Origin: CAYRHN01 sp964424115
Lineage (GTDB): Bacteria; Chloroflexota; Anaerolineae; Anaerolineales; Anaerolineaceae
DNA length: 64,000 nt
Reading direction: 5' to 3'
NCBI GenBank assembly: GCA_964424115.1
Contig: CAYRHN010000004.1
Location: 62,001-126,000 of the forward strand
Position 1 is the stretch's first letter; the number at the start of each line of letters is the position of its first letter. Both the position numbers and the translations under genes were made by a program. Below the pieces are notes generated by a model. It was given only the letters and a program-made list of their open reading frames with translations, was not told the DNA's origin and did no database searches. This document shows positions 40,531-48,809 of this stretch, in pieces.

Positions 40531-42054
40531 ATGATCAAACACCCCGCCCGCTTCCTTCTTGGGGGGCTGCTGGCAGGCTGGTTGGTTGATCTGCTCTTTT
40601 GGAAATCCCTGCCTGGAATCTCCTTTCCCATCTGGGTTGTCCTGACCCTGGGGATCGGTTTTGCGCTGCTGTACGGCGAAGGCCTGCGCCCCTCCCGCTG
40701 GAGTTGGGTGTTGGCGGCGCTGGCGGTATTGTTTGCCTGCCTCAGCATTTCCCGCGAAGAGGGCTTCAGTGCGGGGATCAATATGCTGATGACCTTCTTT
40801 TTGCTGGCGCTACTGGCCGCCACCTTGCGCAGCGGAAACTGGCCCTTCTACCGCATGATGGATGGCTTTATCGCCCTGCTGCGGGTCACCCTGGCCGGGA
40901 TGGGCGCTTTGCCTATGCTGCTGGCGCGTAAACGTCCGGAGGGCGAGACTCCCGCCTCTCCCGCTGCCTGGAAGGAAAAATTGCGTCGGGCGGCGCCTGT
41001 ATTACGAGGGTTACTGCTGGCGATCCCCGTCCTGCTGGTGCTGGGCTCCCTGCTTGCCTCGGCCGATCCGCTCTTCAACGATCAAGTCTCGCACCTGTTT
41101 GATTGGCTCCGTTTTGAGAACTTGCAGGAATTCCTTTTCCGTGCTTTTTATATCTGCCTGATCGGCTATGTGCTCGGAGGAATATTTACCCACAGCGTGG
41201 AGAATCGTGAGGAACGTCCGGATCCATCGCGTCAATGGGTCAAGCCTTTCCTTGGTTTTACCGAATCTGGCATCGTGCTGCTGCTGGTGGATGCCATGTT
41301 CGCGGTCTTCGTTGGTATCCAGTTCATCTATTTATTTGGTGGCGAGGCCAATATCACTGCTGCCGGGTACACATACGCGGATTACGCCAGGCGTGGCTTC
41401 TTCGAGTTGGTGACCGTGGCGGTCTTGAGCCTGATGCTCTACCTGACCCTCGGCTTTATTACCCGCCGCGAGAGCGTTCGCAGCCGGCGCATCTTCACCA
41501 TTCTGGTGGTGGTGGAACTGCTGCTGGTGGTGGTCATGCTGGTCTCTGCTTTCCAGCGAATGGCGCTTTATCAAGGCGCTTACGGCTTCTCCCAACTGCG
41601 CGTGCAGGTGAACGTATTGATGATCTGGCTGGGGCTGCTCCTGGGGGCCGCTATCGTTTTGGAGCTCCTCGGGCGCAGCCGGCATTTTGGCCTGGCGGCC
41701 TTGATCTTCTGTGTTGGGTTTGTCTTCACCATGGGGGTGTTCAATATGGACGGCTTTATTGCCAACCAGAACATCGACCGCGCCCGCCAGGGCGAAGAAT
41801 TAGATTCGGCCTACCTTAGCCAGCTTTCTGCCGATGCCACCCCCGCCATCTATGCCCAGTTCGCTTCCCCCGACCTGCCTCTCCCGTTGAAATCAATCCT
41901 GGGTGGTGAGCTGGCCTGCCGCAGCCAGCGCCTGGAATTGGATCAACCGGCCTCGTGGCTCTCGCTGCGCTTCAGCAAGCAGATATCCGACGATCTGCTG
42001 CGCCAGCACACGGAAGAGTGGCGCAACTATCCCTGTAGATGGTATGGGGATTGA
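40531..42054 (+). CDS. DUF4173-family polytopic membrane protein
   Basis: The 507-residue protein has about ten to twelve transmembrane helices. It carries family-like segments: FVGIQFIYLFGG, YADYARRGFFELVTVAVL, YQGAYGFSQLRVQVN and NMDGFIANQNIDRA. The YADYARRGFFEL and TxxRxxV-type motifs match DUF4173/DUF4153 proteins of unknown function. It ends 7 bases before the convergent LuxR-Kelch gene, with no clear terminator between. Confidence 0.85.
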   Translation: MIKHPARFLLGGLLAGWLVDLLFWKSLPGISFPIWVVLTLGIGFALLYGEGLRPSRWSWVLAALAVLFACLSISREEGFSAGINMLMTFFLLALLAATLRSGNWPFYRMMDGFIALLRVTLAGMGALPMLLARKRPEGETPASPAAWKEKLRRAAPVLRGLLLAIPVLLVLGSLLASADPLFNDQVSHLFDWLRFENLQEFLFRAFYICLIGYVLGGIFTHSVENREERPDPSRQWVKPFLGFTESGIVLLLVDAMFAVFVGIQFIYLFGGEANITAAGYTYADYARRGFFELVTVAVLSLMLYLTLGFITRRESVRSRRIFTILVVVELLLVVVMLVSAFQRMALYQGAYGFSQLRVQVNVLMIWLGLLLGAAIVLELLGRSRHFGLAALIFCVGFVFTMGVFNMDGFIANQNIDRARQGEELDSAYLSQLSADATPAIYAQFASPDLPLPLKSILGGELACRSQRLELDQPASWLSLRFSKQISDDLLRQHTEEWRNYPCRWYGD

Positions 42055-42061
42055 CCGCCGC

Positions 42062-43408
42062 TCAATCGCCTTGCTTGATGATCGGCATCAGCACTTTGTA
42101 GACCACCTGGCAGATCTGTTGGGTCTTTAGCAGTTCTCCATCGGCTTCGCCCCCCAGGGTGATCAAGTAATCCTCGTAGCCTACGATGCCCAGGTGTGTA
42201 CCAACCGGCATGGGCGAGGCCTCAAAATAGCTCCATTGCTCATCCTGGATGGTGAAGGCCAGCCCCAATGGGTGAGCATTTTGCGCGTCCCCACCTACGA
42301 TGTAGATCTGGTTAGAGACCTCGGCAACTCCCGCCGCATAACGGGCTTCCGGCAAGTCAGGCGCCTGCATCCATGGGTTTTCGCCCGCTCGTTCCCGTTC
42401 AGGAAAATAGACATTCACAGAGGTCAGCGCCTGGCTTCCATCCCAACCACCCAGGATGAAGATCTTGGCGCCTTTGGCAGCCGCTCCGGCAAATGCCTTG
42501 GCTTCGGGCAGCGGGCTGCGTTCGCTCCAGGCGTCCTCCAGCGGATCGTATTCATAGACAGTGCTCAATACCTTTTCTCCGTCCCAGCCCCCGAAGAGGA
42601 ACAAATGCCCCTCCATGCTGGCCAGGGCATAGCCGGAAACTGCCTGCGGGAGGGATGCTTTTTGGGTCCATTCGTTCCGGCGCGGGTCAAACACCTCCAA
42701 TGCATCGCTTATCTTGCCCGATGCCAACCGTCCGCCAGGAACGTAGATCTTTTCGCCAATCACACCTGCCTGGATATCCGCCACCGGCAGCGGCTTAGCG
42801 GCCAGAGATTCCCAGGTGCCCAGGGCCGGGTCAAAGCGCTCTACCTGGCCGGTCACCCCTTCCGGACTTTCCCCGCCGATGGCGTAAACCTGGTTCTCAT
42901 AATTGGCAGCCGCTAATCCCTTGCGCGCCGTGGGCAAGGACGCCAGTTCGTGCCAACGTTGTGATCCATCTCCTGCGCCGTTGGGGGTAGGGGTATTCTG
43001 CTGGCTGGGGGCCACGCCCACCTGCACCCACACCGCCAGAGAGAATAACAGCGCCAGCAGAACGCCAATTCCACCGATGATCCACCCATGACGGCGTGAA
43101 CGGGGCGCAGCCGCTGGTTCAGCTGGAGGAAGACCCTCAATCGTTGGGGATGTTTCCACCGCAGCTGCTTCCGGTGCGGCAGGAGGCGCTCCGCTTACCA
43201 GCCCAGAGCGAATAGCATAGAGCGTGGCTTCGGTGCGCGAAATGACGCCAATCTTGGAGAAGATATTGCGTAAATGGACTTTGACCGTATTGGGGCTGAT
43301 GAAAAGCTTCTGAGCAATCTCTTTGTTACTGGCGCCGGTGGCAACCAGGCGCAGAATGTCGCGTTCGCGCTCGCTCAGTTGGGGTGGTTCATCCGTGGTA
43401 ATGGGCAT
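42062..43408 (-). CDS. Membrane-anchored LuxR-type regulator with extracytoplasmic Kelch propeller
   Basis: The 448-residue protein has an N-terminal LuxR/GerE HTH (LSERERDILRLVATGASNKE and SPNTVKVHLRNIFSKIG, residues 8-70). A linker, one transmembrane helix (WIIGGIGVLLALLFSLAVWV, about 110-130) and about six Kelch blades (GG ... W spacing, for example HLFLFGGWDGEKVLSTVYEYD) follow. The architecture resembles ToxR/CadC: cytoplasmic DNA binding with an external sensor. It ends YKVLMPIIKQGD. A TATAAT lies exactly 6 nt before its ATG. Confidence 0.88.
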   Translation of the reverse strand: MPITTDEPPQLSERERDILRLVATGASNKEIAQKLFISPNTVKVHLRNIFSKIGVISRTEATLYAIRSGLVSGAPPAAPEAAAVETSPTIEGLPPAEPAAAPRSRRHGWIIGGIGVLLALLFSLAVWVQVGVAPSQQNTPTPNGAGDGSQRWHELASLPTARKGLAAANYENQVYAIGGESPEGVTGQVERFDPALGTWESLAAKPLPVADIQAGVIGEKIYVPGGRLASGKISDALEVFDPRRNEWTQKASLPQAVSGYALASMEGHLFLFGGWDGEKVLSTVYEYDPLEDAWSERSPLPEAKAFAGAAAKGAKIFILGGWDGSQALTSVNVYFPERERAGENPWMQAPDLPEARYAAGVAEVSNQIYIVGGDAQNAHPLGLAFTIQDEQWSYFEASPMPVGTHLGIVGYEDYLITLGGEADGELLKTQQICQVVYKVLMPIIKQGD

Positions 43409-43414
43409 GTTTGA

Positions 43415-43420
43415 ATTATA
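43415..43420 (-). promoter_or_regulatory. -10 element of the LuxR-Kelch gene, 6 nt before the ATG
   Basis: TATAAT on the minus strand, TCAAAC, then the ATG at 43408. No Shine-Dalgarno. Leaderless geometry. A divergent TATACT (43439-43444) serves the plus-strand small gene. Confidence 0.6.
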
Positions 43421-43466
43421 TCATTTAGTAAAAATGGTTTATACTTATCGAGAGAGGTATGAACGC

Positions 43467-43637
43467 ATGAATCGTTTCCCTGGTTCGCGCCGGAATGGTC
43501 TAATTGCCCTGGCTGTCACTCTGCTGGTGCTGCTGGTCGCTAATTTTCTCGGCGCTTCGCAGACGGTGATGATCCTGATCACGGTAGCGGGCCTGGTTGC
43601 TGTGGGGTATGCGATGCTATCCCCGAAAAATAATTGA
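43467..43637 (+). CDS. Small two-helix membrane protein
   Basis: The 56-residue protein has a basic start (MNRFPGSRRNG) and two hydrophobic helices (LIALAVTLLVLLVANFLG and MILITVAGLVAVGYAML). AGAGAGG lies 9 nt before the ATG. No family recognised. It precedes another small gene by 13 nt and probably shares its transcript. Confidence 0.55.
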   Translation: MNRFPGSRRNGLIALAVTLLVLLVANFLGASQTVMILITVAGLVAVGYAMLSPKNN

Positions 43638-43650
43638 GGAGGCAGGTGGT

Positions 43651-43905
43651 ATGGCAATCAGTCTTCTGGATGGAACTTTGAAAGTAGAGATCTTCTTCGA
43701 CAATAGCGACCGAACCTTCGAGGATAACATCTGCATTTCTTTCGTGGAGGATTGCCCTGAGGAAGAAAAGGTGTTTTACGCCGGAGAGACAAACCTGTAT
43801 CTCACTCCCGATCAGGCCTGTCAGTTGGCTTCTGCTTTGCAGGCTGCTGCCCGACAAAGCAAAGCATCCTGCTCTTCTGGTGAAGAAGACGGACTGGGCG
43901 GGTAG
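43651..43905 (+). CDS. Small acidic hypothetical protein
   Basis: The 84-residue soluble protein (MAISLLDGTLKVEIFFDNSD ...) is beta-rich at the N-terminus and helical at the C-terminus (LTPDQACQLASALQAAARQ), with a Ser/Glu/Gly tail. A GGAGG-type site precedes the ATG. No family recognised. Confidence 0.55.
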   Translation: MAISLLDGTLKVEIFFDNSDRTFEDNICISFVEDCPEEEKVFYAGETNLYLTPDQACQLASALQAAARQSKASCSSGEEDGLGG

Positions 43906-43913
43906 GCTTTCCC

Positions 43914-43942
43914 TTGACAGCCGGCCATTCCGGTACTATCAT
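43914..43942 (+). promoter_or_regulatory. Consensus-type sigma-70 promoter for the hydrolase lipoprotein
   Basis: TTGACA (43914-43919), a 17-nt spacer and TATCAT (43937-43942). It is the only good -35/-10 pair I found in the window. Immediately downstream, TGATACAA is directly repeated (two copies 9 nt apart), a possible regulator site. Confidence 0.6.
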
Positions 43943-43975
43943 ACACTCGTGATACAATGATACAATTTAAGAGTC

Positions 43976-43997
43976 CCTCCTCACTTCTCTGAGGAGG
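43976..43997 (+). other. Leader hairpin before the hydrolase lipoprotein
   Basis: CCTCCTCA and TGAGGAGG pair over a 6-base loop in the mRNA leader, 24 nt before the GTG start. No U-tract follows. It could shield or mimic a ribosome site (GAGGAGG). Confidence 0.4.
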
Positions 43998-44021
43998 ACA
44001 AATCAGTTCAAGGAGACCCTT

Positions 44022-45395
44022 GTGAAACAATTTAGAGCTGTATTATTGGTTTGCCTTGCCGCGGCTTTGCTTTCCGCCTGTGCCCAGGCCACCCCCACTC
44101 TCCTTCCCAATACGCCCACCCCCCTCCCGGCTGTGGATCCGGCTGCATTGGAGCCAAAAGCCGCTGCCTTCGTGGAACAAATGGCTGCTGGAGATTTCAA
44201 CGCCGCAATTGCTGATTTCGACGATACCATGCTCAAGGTCCTGCCTGCCGACAAGCTGAAACAGACCTGGGATCAGGTGGTTGGCCAGGTGGGTGCGTTT
44301 CAGCAGGTTCTAAGCACGCGCCGTGAGGAGCAATCCGGTTTCCAAACCGTTTTTGTCACTACCCAATTCGAATCAATGAAGTTGGATATCAAAGTGACCT
44401 ATAATGCTCAAGGACAGGTTGCCGGCCTGCATTTTGTGCCCTCCAGCAGCGGCTACAACCCGCCAGATTATGCTGATCCGCAGAGCTTCACTGAAGTGGA
44501 TGTGACCATCGGCAGCGGTGAATGGGCCTTGCCCGGTACCCTGACCCTGCCCAAGGGCGAAGGACCGTTCCCGGCGGTGGTGCTGGTACACGGCTCTGGC
44601 CCCAACGACCGGAATGAGACCATCTATGATAACAAACCGTTTCAGGATATTGCCTGGGGCCTGGCTTCGCGTGGGATTGCTGTGTTGCGCTATGATAAGC
44701 GCACCTATGCTCACAGCGACCTGGTCACTGAGGCCATCTTAAATTCCTTCACCATCAACGACGAGGTGGTGGATGACGCCCTGCTGGCAGTGGAGCTGTT
44801 GCGCGCCAACCCTGCCATCAATCCACAACAAGTATTTGTCTTGGGGCACAGCCTGGGCGGTATGGCTCTGCCGCGCATCGGCAGCCGTGATCCCGACCTG
44901 GCCGGTTTGATCTCTCTGGCCGGACCCACGCGCCCAATGGAAGACTTGATCCTGGAGCAAATGACCTACATCTATTCCCTGGACGGCAGCTTGAGCGATG
45001 AGGATAATGCTGCCCTGGCCGCACTGCAAAAACAGGTGCAGATGGTCAAGTCGCCCGACCTTTCCAGCGAAACACCCGTGGAAGACTTGTTGCTGAACAC
45101 CCCTGCGGCCTATTGGCTGGACCTGCGCAATTATCACCCTGCAGAGGTGGCTGCCGGGCTGTCCATCCCTATGTTGATCTTGCAGGGCGGGCGCGATTAC
45201 CAGGTTACTCGTGCCGATTACGAGGGTTGGCAGACAGCCCTATCCGGCCGTGCGGATGTGGAATTCCACTTCTACGACACTTTGAATCACCTTTTCATCA
45301 GCGGAGAAGGTACTCCGCGCCCGGAGGAATACATGACTGCCGGGCATGTGGATCTTCAGGTGATTGAGGATATTGCTGCTTGGATTAAACGGTAA
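44022..45395 (+). CDS. Lipoprotein alpha/beta hydrolase with N-terminal DUF3887-like domain
   Basis: The 457-residue product has a lipoprotein signal peptide (lipobox LLSAC). A DUF3887-like domain follows (residues about 40-140, FVEQMAAGDFNAAIADFD). The hydrolase has the GXSXG nucleophile GHSLGGMAL, oxyanion region VLVHGSGPNDR and a late His in DTLNHLF. It is probably a surface esterase or acyltransferase-like enzyme. The GTG start has AAGGAG 7 nt upstream. Confidence 0.88.
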   Translation: MKQFRAVLLVCLAAALLSACAQATPTLLPNTPTPLPAVDPAALEPKAAAFVEQMAAGDFNAAIADFDDTMLKVLPADKLKQTWDQVVGQVGAFQQVLSTRREEQSGFQTVFVTTQFESMKLDIKVTYNAQGQVAGLHFVPSSSGYNPPDYADPQSFTEVDVTIGSGEWALPGTLTLPKGEGPFPAVVLVHGSGPNDRNETIYDNKPFQDIAWGLASRGIAVLRYDKRTYAHSDLVTEAILNSFTINDEVVDDALLAVELLRANPAINPQQVFVLGHSLGGMALPRIGSRDPDLAGLISLAGPTRPMEDLILEQMTYIYSLDGSLSDEDNAALAALQKQVQMVKSPDLSSETPVEDLLLNTPAAYWLDLRNYHPAEVAAGLSIPMLILQGGRDYQVTRADYEGWQTALSGRADVEFHFYDTLNHLFISGEGTPRPEEYMTAGHVDLQVIEDIAAWIKR

Positions 45396-45402
45396 ATCTT
45401 TT

Positions 45403-45440
45403 GGAGGGTTTGTGCGTAACAGACCCTCCTGGTTTATTTT
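45403..45440. terminator. Terminator after the hydrolase lipoprotein
   Basis: GGAGGGT and ACCCTCC pair, extended inward by TGT/ACA with one mismatch; TGGTTTATTTT follows. It lies between convergent lipoprotein genes. Confidence 0.65.
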
Positions 45441-45449
45441 GCATGGATA

Positions 45450-46340
45450 TTACTGCCAGTCCCAGCCAAAATTATAGTCGGTACCGGCTTCACCTTCGCC
45501 CAGGCTGACATCGTAATACCCTTTCCCGCCGGTCAGTCCGAAGGCTGGGAAGGTGACCCCGCCGGGGATGATGATGTTGACATTGGTGGAATAAAGCGGG
45601 TCGAGCGTCAGGCAGTAGGTCCCGCCGGGCAGGTTGTTGAAGGTGTAGCGCCCGTTGGAATCCGTTACCGCCACCGCGTAGCCGGTGGAGGGGCAGGCGC
45701 CAACGCCCAGTTGGATCGAGGCATTGGGCGTGTAGGTCTCGCCGCTGTCCACCACGCCGTTGCCGGTATAGCCGTATTGGGAAACCTTGTAACAATTGGG
45801 CCCTGGGGCCAGGGGCTGGCCGCCCTCGCCGCCGGTGGTTTCACACTTGTCATACCACACAAAGCCGCTCAGCGAGGCTGAGTTGGGCGCGGGGGTGGCC
45901 TTGATCTCGAACGTTCCGCCAGAGCCGTTGACCATCACGGTATACACCCCGGCCGCCAGTCCGGTCTGCTCGATGGTGGTGCTCCAGGTGAAGGGGGTGA
46001 TCGCCTGGGCGCAGATCATCCCCGGGTCGCGTTTGCTCTCCAGGGTGAAGTTGTAGGTCTGCCCGATGATCTCGGTCTTGGCCAGTTCCACCTGCGTGCA
46101 GGCGTCCTTCACCTCGCCGGTCACCAGCACCGTGATCGGGGAAGTGCTGTCGGCGGGGGGCTGCACCGTCACCGATTGGATCGTGGGGGGATAGATGGGA
46201 ATATTGGTGGCGGTGGGCGGGATGGGAATGGGCGTTTTCGTAGGCGGAACAGGCGTGTCCGTCGGCTTGGCAGATGGGATGTTGCAGGCGGTCATAGAAA
46301 TAAGTACAGCCAGGATGATCAGGATCCGGGTCATTCGCAT
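45450..46340 (-). CDS. Lipoprotein with SdrD-B-like domain
   Basis: The 296-residue product has a lipoprotein signal (ISMTAC lipobox) and a Thr/Pro linker with repeated TPIP/PPT. A first beta domain (about 60-155) and a C-terminal SdrD-B-like domain follow, recognised by SLSGFVWYDKC, VDSGETYTPNASIQLG and SNGRYTFNNLPGGTYCLTL. It is probably a surface adhesin-like or structural lipoprotein. GGAGGTACCC precedes the ATG. Confidence 0.8.
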   Translation of the reverse strand: MRMTRILIILAVLISMTACNIPSAKPTDTPVPPTKTPIPIPPTATNIPIYPPTIQSVTVQPPADSTSPITVLVTGEVKDACTQVELAKTEIIGQTYNFTLESKRDPGMICAQAITPFTWSTTIEQTGLAAGVYTVMVNGSGGTFEIKATPAPNSASLSGFVWYDKCETTGGEGGQPLAPGPNCYKVSQYGYTGNGVVDSGETYTPNASIQLGVGACPSTGYAVAVTDSNGRYTFNNLPGGTYCLTLDPLYSTNVNIIIPGGVTFPAFGLTGGKGYYDVSLGEGEAGTDYNFGWDWQ

Positions 46341-46539
46341 GGGTACCTCCAGGTTTTAAACAAAGACCGATGTTCTTATCATACTGATTTTTAAGAATAA
46401 AACAAGGGAAGGCATGAATTATGGATACGGAATTCTTTACTATAAAGAGAAGTCGACCACCATCCTTGGCATTTTGCAACTCCTTATAGATTCCTGCGTA
46501 TATTGAAGTAGAAAGAAGCTTACCTTTGGCGAGGTGACT

Positions 46540-47523
46540 ATGAAACGTGGATATCGTTCTTTATTCTGGCCGGTGCTGTTGATCACGGTGGGCGTGGTCT
46601 GGCTGCTGGCCAACCTGGGGATCATCCCCACGGCAAATTTTGCCCTGTTGTTGAATTTGTGGCCGTTATTGTTGATCGTGATCGGCCTGGATATCATTTT
46701 TGGGCGCCGTTCACAGGTGGCAGGCCTCCTCATTGGTTTGCTGGCACTGCTGGTGATCATTGGCGTGTTGATCTGGGGGCCGGCCCTGGGCTTGCGCGGT
46801 GCCCAGCCGGTGGTGGATACCTTCCAGGAACCCCTGGGAACCACTCGCCAGGCTACCGTGCAACTTGATATGTCCTCCCAACCTGCGCAGATCTATCGCA
46901 GCAGCGACCCCGACCTGCTTCTGGATGCTTCGATTGGCCATACCGGCGTGGTGGACTACCAGGTGTCCGGAGATTTGGACAAGACCATCTCGCTCAAGAA
47001 CAGCAGCGGCCCTGGTGATTGGATCCTATGGCTATCTTCTAACCCTTCCGATCTGCGTTGGAAGATCGGCCTGACGGATAAGATTCCGCTCCGCCTGGAG
47101 ATTGACGGCGACTCGGGTGGAATGGACTTAAACCTGACCGGTCTCAACCTTTCCGGCGTGAATCTGGACATGGCCTCCGGTTCCTGCAATTTGCAATTAC
47201 CCGACTCTACCTCTGAATACACAGCCAATATCGACGGCGCCTCCGGCTCACTGGTGGTGGCCTTGCCTGTCGATACCAACCTGACAGTCAAGATCGACGG
47301 CGCCAGTGGTTCAATTAGCTTTGAATTACCCGCCGGTGCCGCGTTGCGCGTGGAGGTGCGCGACAGCGGTTCGGGATCGGTGCGCCTGCCGTCCGGCCTG
47401 GCGCGCATCCAGTCCGGCGAGGATGACGAAGGCGTGTGGGAGACCGCGAATTATGCTGCCGCGCCGCACCAGATCCTCTTGATCATCAACGACGTCGGCT
47501 CCGGTTCGATCCTGGTCCAATAA
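46540..47523 (+). CDS. LiaF/DUF5668-like membrane protein with beta-helical 'toast-rack' tail
   Basis: The 327-residue protein has three or four N-terminal helices, with the LiaI-LiaF-like LFWPVLLITVGVVWLLANLGI and LWPLLLIVIGLDIIFGRR. A DUF4097-like repetitive beta region follows (INGD/SGGMDLNLTGLNLSG, GASGSLVV, GASGSISF). Such proteins are often linked to envelope stress control. The ATG at 46540 is chosen over an in-frame GTG two codons upstream because GAGGT is spaced to it. The 46341-46539 gap holds divergent starts and no other feature I can support. Confidence 0.7.
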   Translation: MKRGYRSLFWPVLLITVGVVWLLANLGIIPTANFALLLNLWPLLLIVIGLDIIFGRRSQVAGLLIGLLALLVIIGVLIWGPALGLRGAQPVVDTFQEPLGTTRQATVQLDMSSQPAQIYRSSDPDLLLDASIGHTGVVDYQVSGDLDKTISLKNSSGPGDWILWLSSNPSDLRWKIGLTDKIPLRLEIDGDSGGMDLNLTGLNLSGVNLDMASGSCNLQLPDSTSEYTANIDGASGSLVVALPVDTNLTVKIDGASGSISFELPAGAALRVEVRDSGSGSVRLPSGLARIQSGEDDEGVWETANYAAAPHQILLIINDVGSGSILVQ

Positions 47524-47536
47524 GAGGAGGTTCCCC

Positions 47537-48607
47537 ATGCGAAAAATCATTGCGATCGGTATCGTAGTCATTTTGGCCTTCCCGCTGTTGATGTCTGCCC
47601 TCAGCCTGGGCGCGGTCAGCACCTGGCTTTTCGATCGAAATTTCTATACAAATTTACTGGACAACGATAATATTTACAAAGTGCTGCTGGATGAACAATT
47701 TCCCGCCTATTTTGATCGGCATATTTCTGGTCAATATCAGGGCATACCCCTGGATGCGCTCAGCCAGGCCTTGCGTACGGTAGCCACCCCCGAATACCTG
47801 CACGAGCAAATCATGGGCCTTGTTAATGAATCCTTTGACTTCTTTGAAGGTACCGACCCCACCCTTGACCTGTACCTGGATGTAGCCCCCTTGAAAGAGG
47901 CCATTCTCGGCGACAAAGGGGAAGAATTTGCCAGTGCCTTGGTGCAGGCGCTGCCCTCCTGTCAGGCGGGCCAGGAACCGACCGTGACCGGAGAGGTGAT
48001 CATCCGCTGCCTTCCCACTAACCTGAGCGCCGACCAGGCGGTAAAAGAAGTGACAAAAGCTCTGCCGGTCTTCCTGCAGAAGGTGCCGGATCGGATCAAA
48101 TTGACCGACGAGCCTTTCACGGTCAGCAACCGCTGGGGAAGCGTAGATGTTTGGATGGGGATCAGCGGGCGTTACGGTTTTGCCATTGCCCTGGTAGTGT
48201 TATTTGGCCTGGCGCTGGCCTCCTGGTTTGTCTCGGCCCTTATCTTCAGCGATGCCTGGCGTACGCGCCTGTTGTGGTTGGGTTGGTCGCTGATCGTTCC
48301 GGCGGTGCTGGTTTTCATCATCGGCCTTTTGGTGGGTAGCGAGATGGTGGTCAATGCCGCCCGTTACGGGTTGAGCCAGGCGCGTATGGATGAGGTCGCC
48401 TATAGCCCCGCCTTACAGGCCGCCCTGGTGGATTCCCTCCGCCCGGCCCTGGAGACCATTGCTAACGGCTTCTTGATGGTCGGTGGGATTGCTGGTGGGG
48501 TAGGGGTTGGTTTATTGGTGTGGGGCGTCAGTAAACCGGCACCGCTGCCGGAGATGCACACCCCCGGCTCTTTTCCGCCTCCCCAGAACACGGCTTTTCC
48601 TTCATAG
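47537..48607 (+). CDS. Membrane protein of unknown function
   Basis: The 356-residue protein has an N-terminal helix (IIAIGIVVILAFPLLMSAL), a large external domain (about residues 30-210, QFPAYFDRHI, GDKGEEFASALV) and three C-terminal helices ending in a Pro-rich tail. It lies 13 nt downstream of the LiaF-like gene with GAGGAGG before the ATG, so the two form an operon. No family recognised. Confidence 0.6.
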   Translation: MRKIIAIGIVVILAFPLLMSALSLGAVSTWLFDRNFYTNLLDNDNIYKVLLDEQFPAYFDRHISGQYQGIPLDALSQALRTVATPEYLHEQIMGLVNESFDFFEGTDPTLDLYLDVAPLKEAILGDKGEEFASALVQALPSCQAGQEPTVTGEVIIRCLPTNLSADQAVKEVTKALPVFLQKVPDRIKLTDEPFTVSNRWGSVDVWMGISGRYGFAIALVVLFGLALASWFVSALIFSDAWRTRLLWLGWSLIVPAVLVFIIGLLVGSEMVVNAARYGLSQARMDEVAYSPALQAALVDSLRPALETIANGFLMVGGIAGGVGVGLLVWGVSKPAPLPEMHTPGSFPPPQNTAFPS

Positions 48608-48623
48608 ACTGATTGGTTATCAC

Positions 48624-48652
48624 ATAGGGGCGGGTCTCACGCCCGCCCCTAT
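48624..48652. repeat. GC-rich intergenic palindrome (REP-like)
   Basis: ATAGGGGCGGG and CCCGCCCCTAT are perfect 11-base arms around a 7-base loop, with no U-tract. The remainder of 48653-48809 holds only a small ORF without coding signs. Confidence 0.7.
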
Positions 48653-48809
48653 CATTGGCCCGGTACTCGGTTGAGACCTCTGCACAGCCCGGGCTTACAG
48701 TGGCCCTCCCTCGGAATTACAATGAAATATGCCAGGTGTGGTAAATTTTGCAGGAGCCAAACTGACCCCGATCCATTTTCCCTCTTGTGTCTGCAAGATC
48801 AAATGATTT

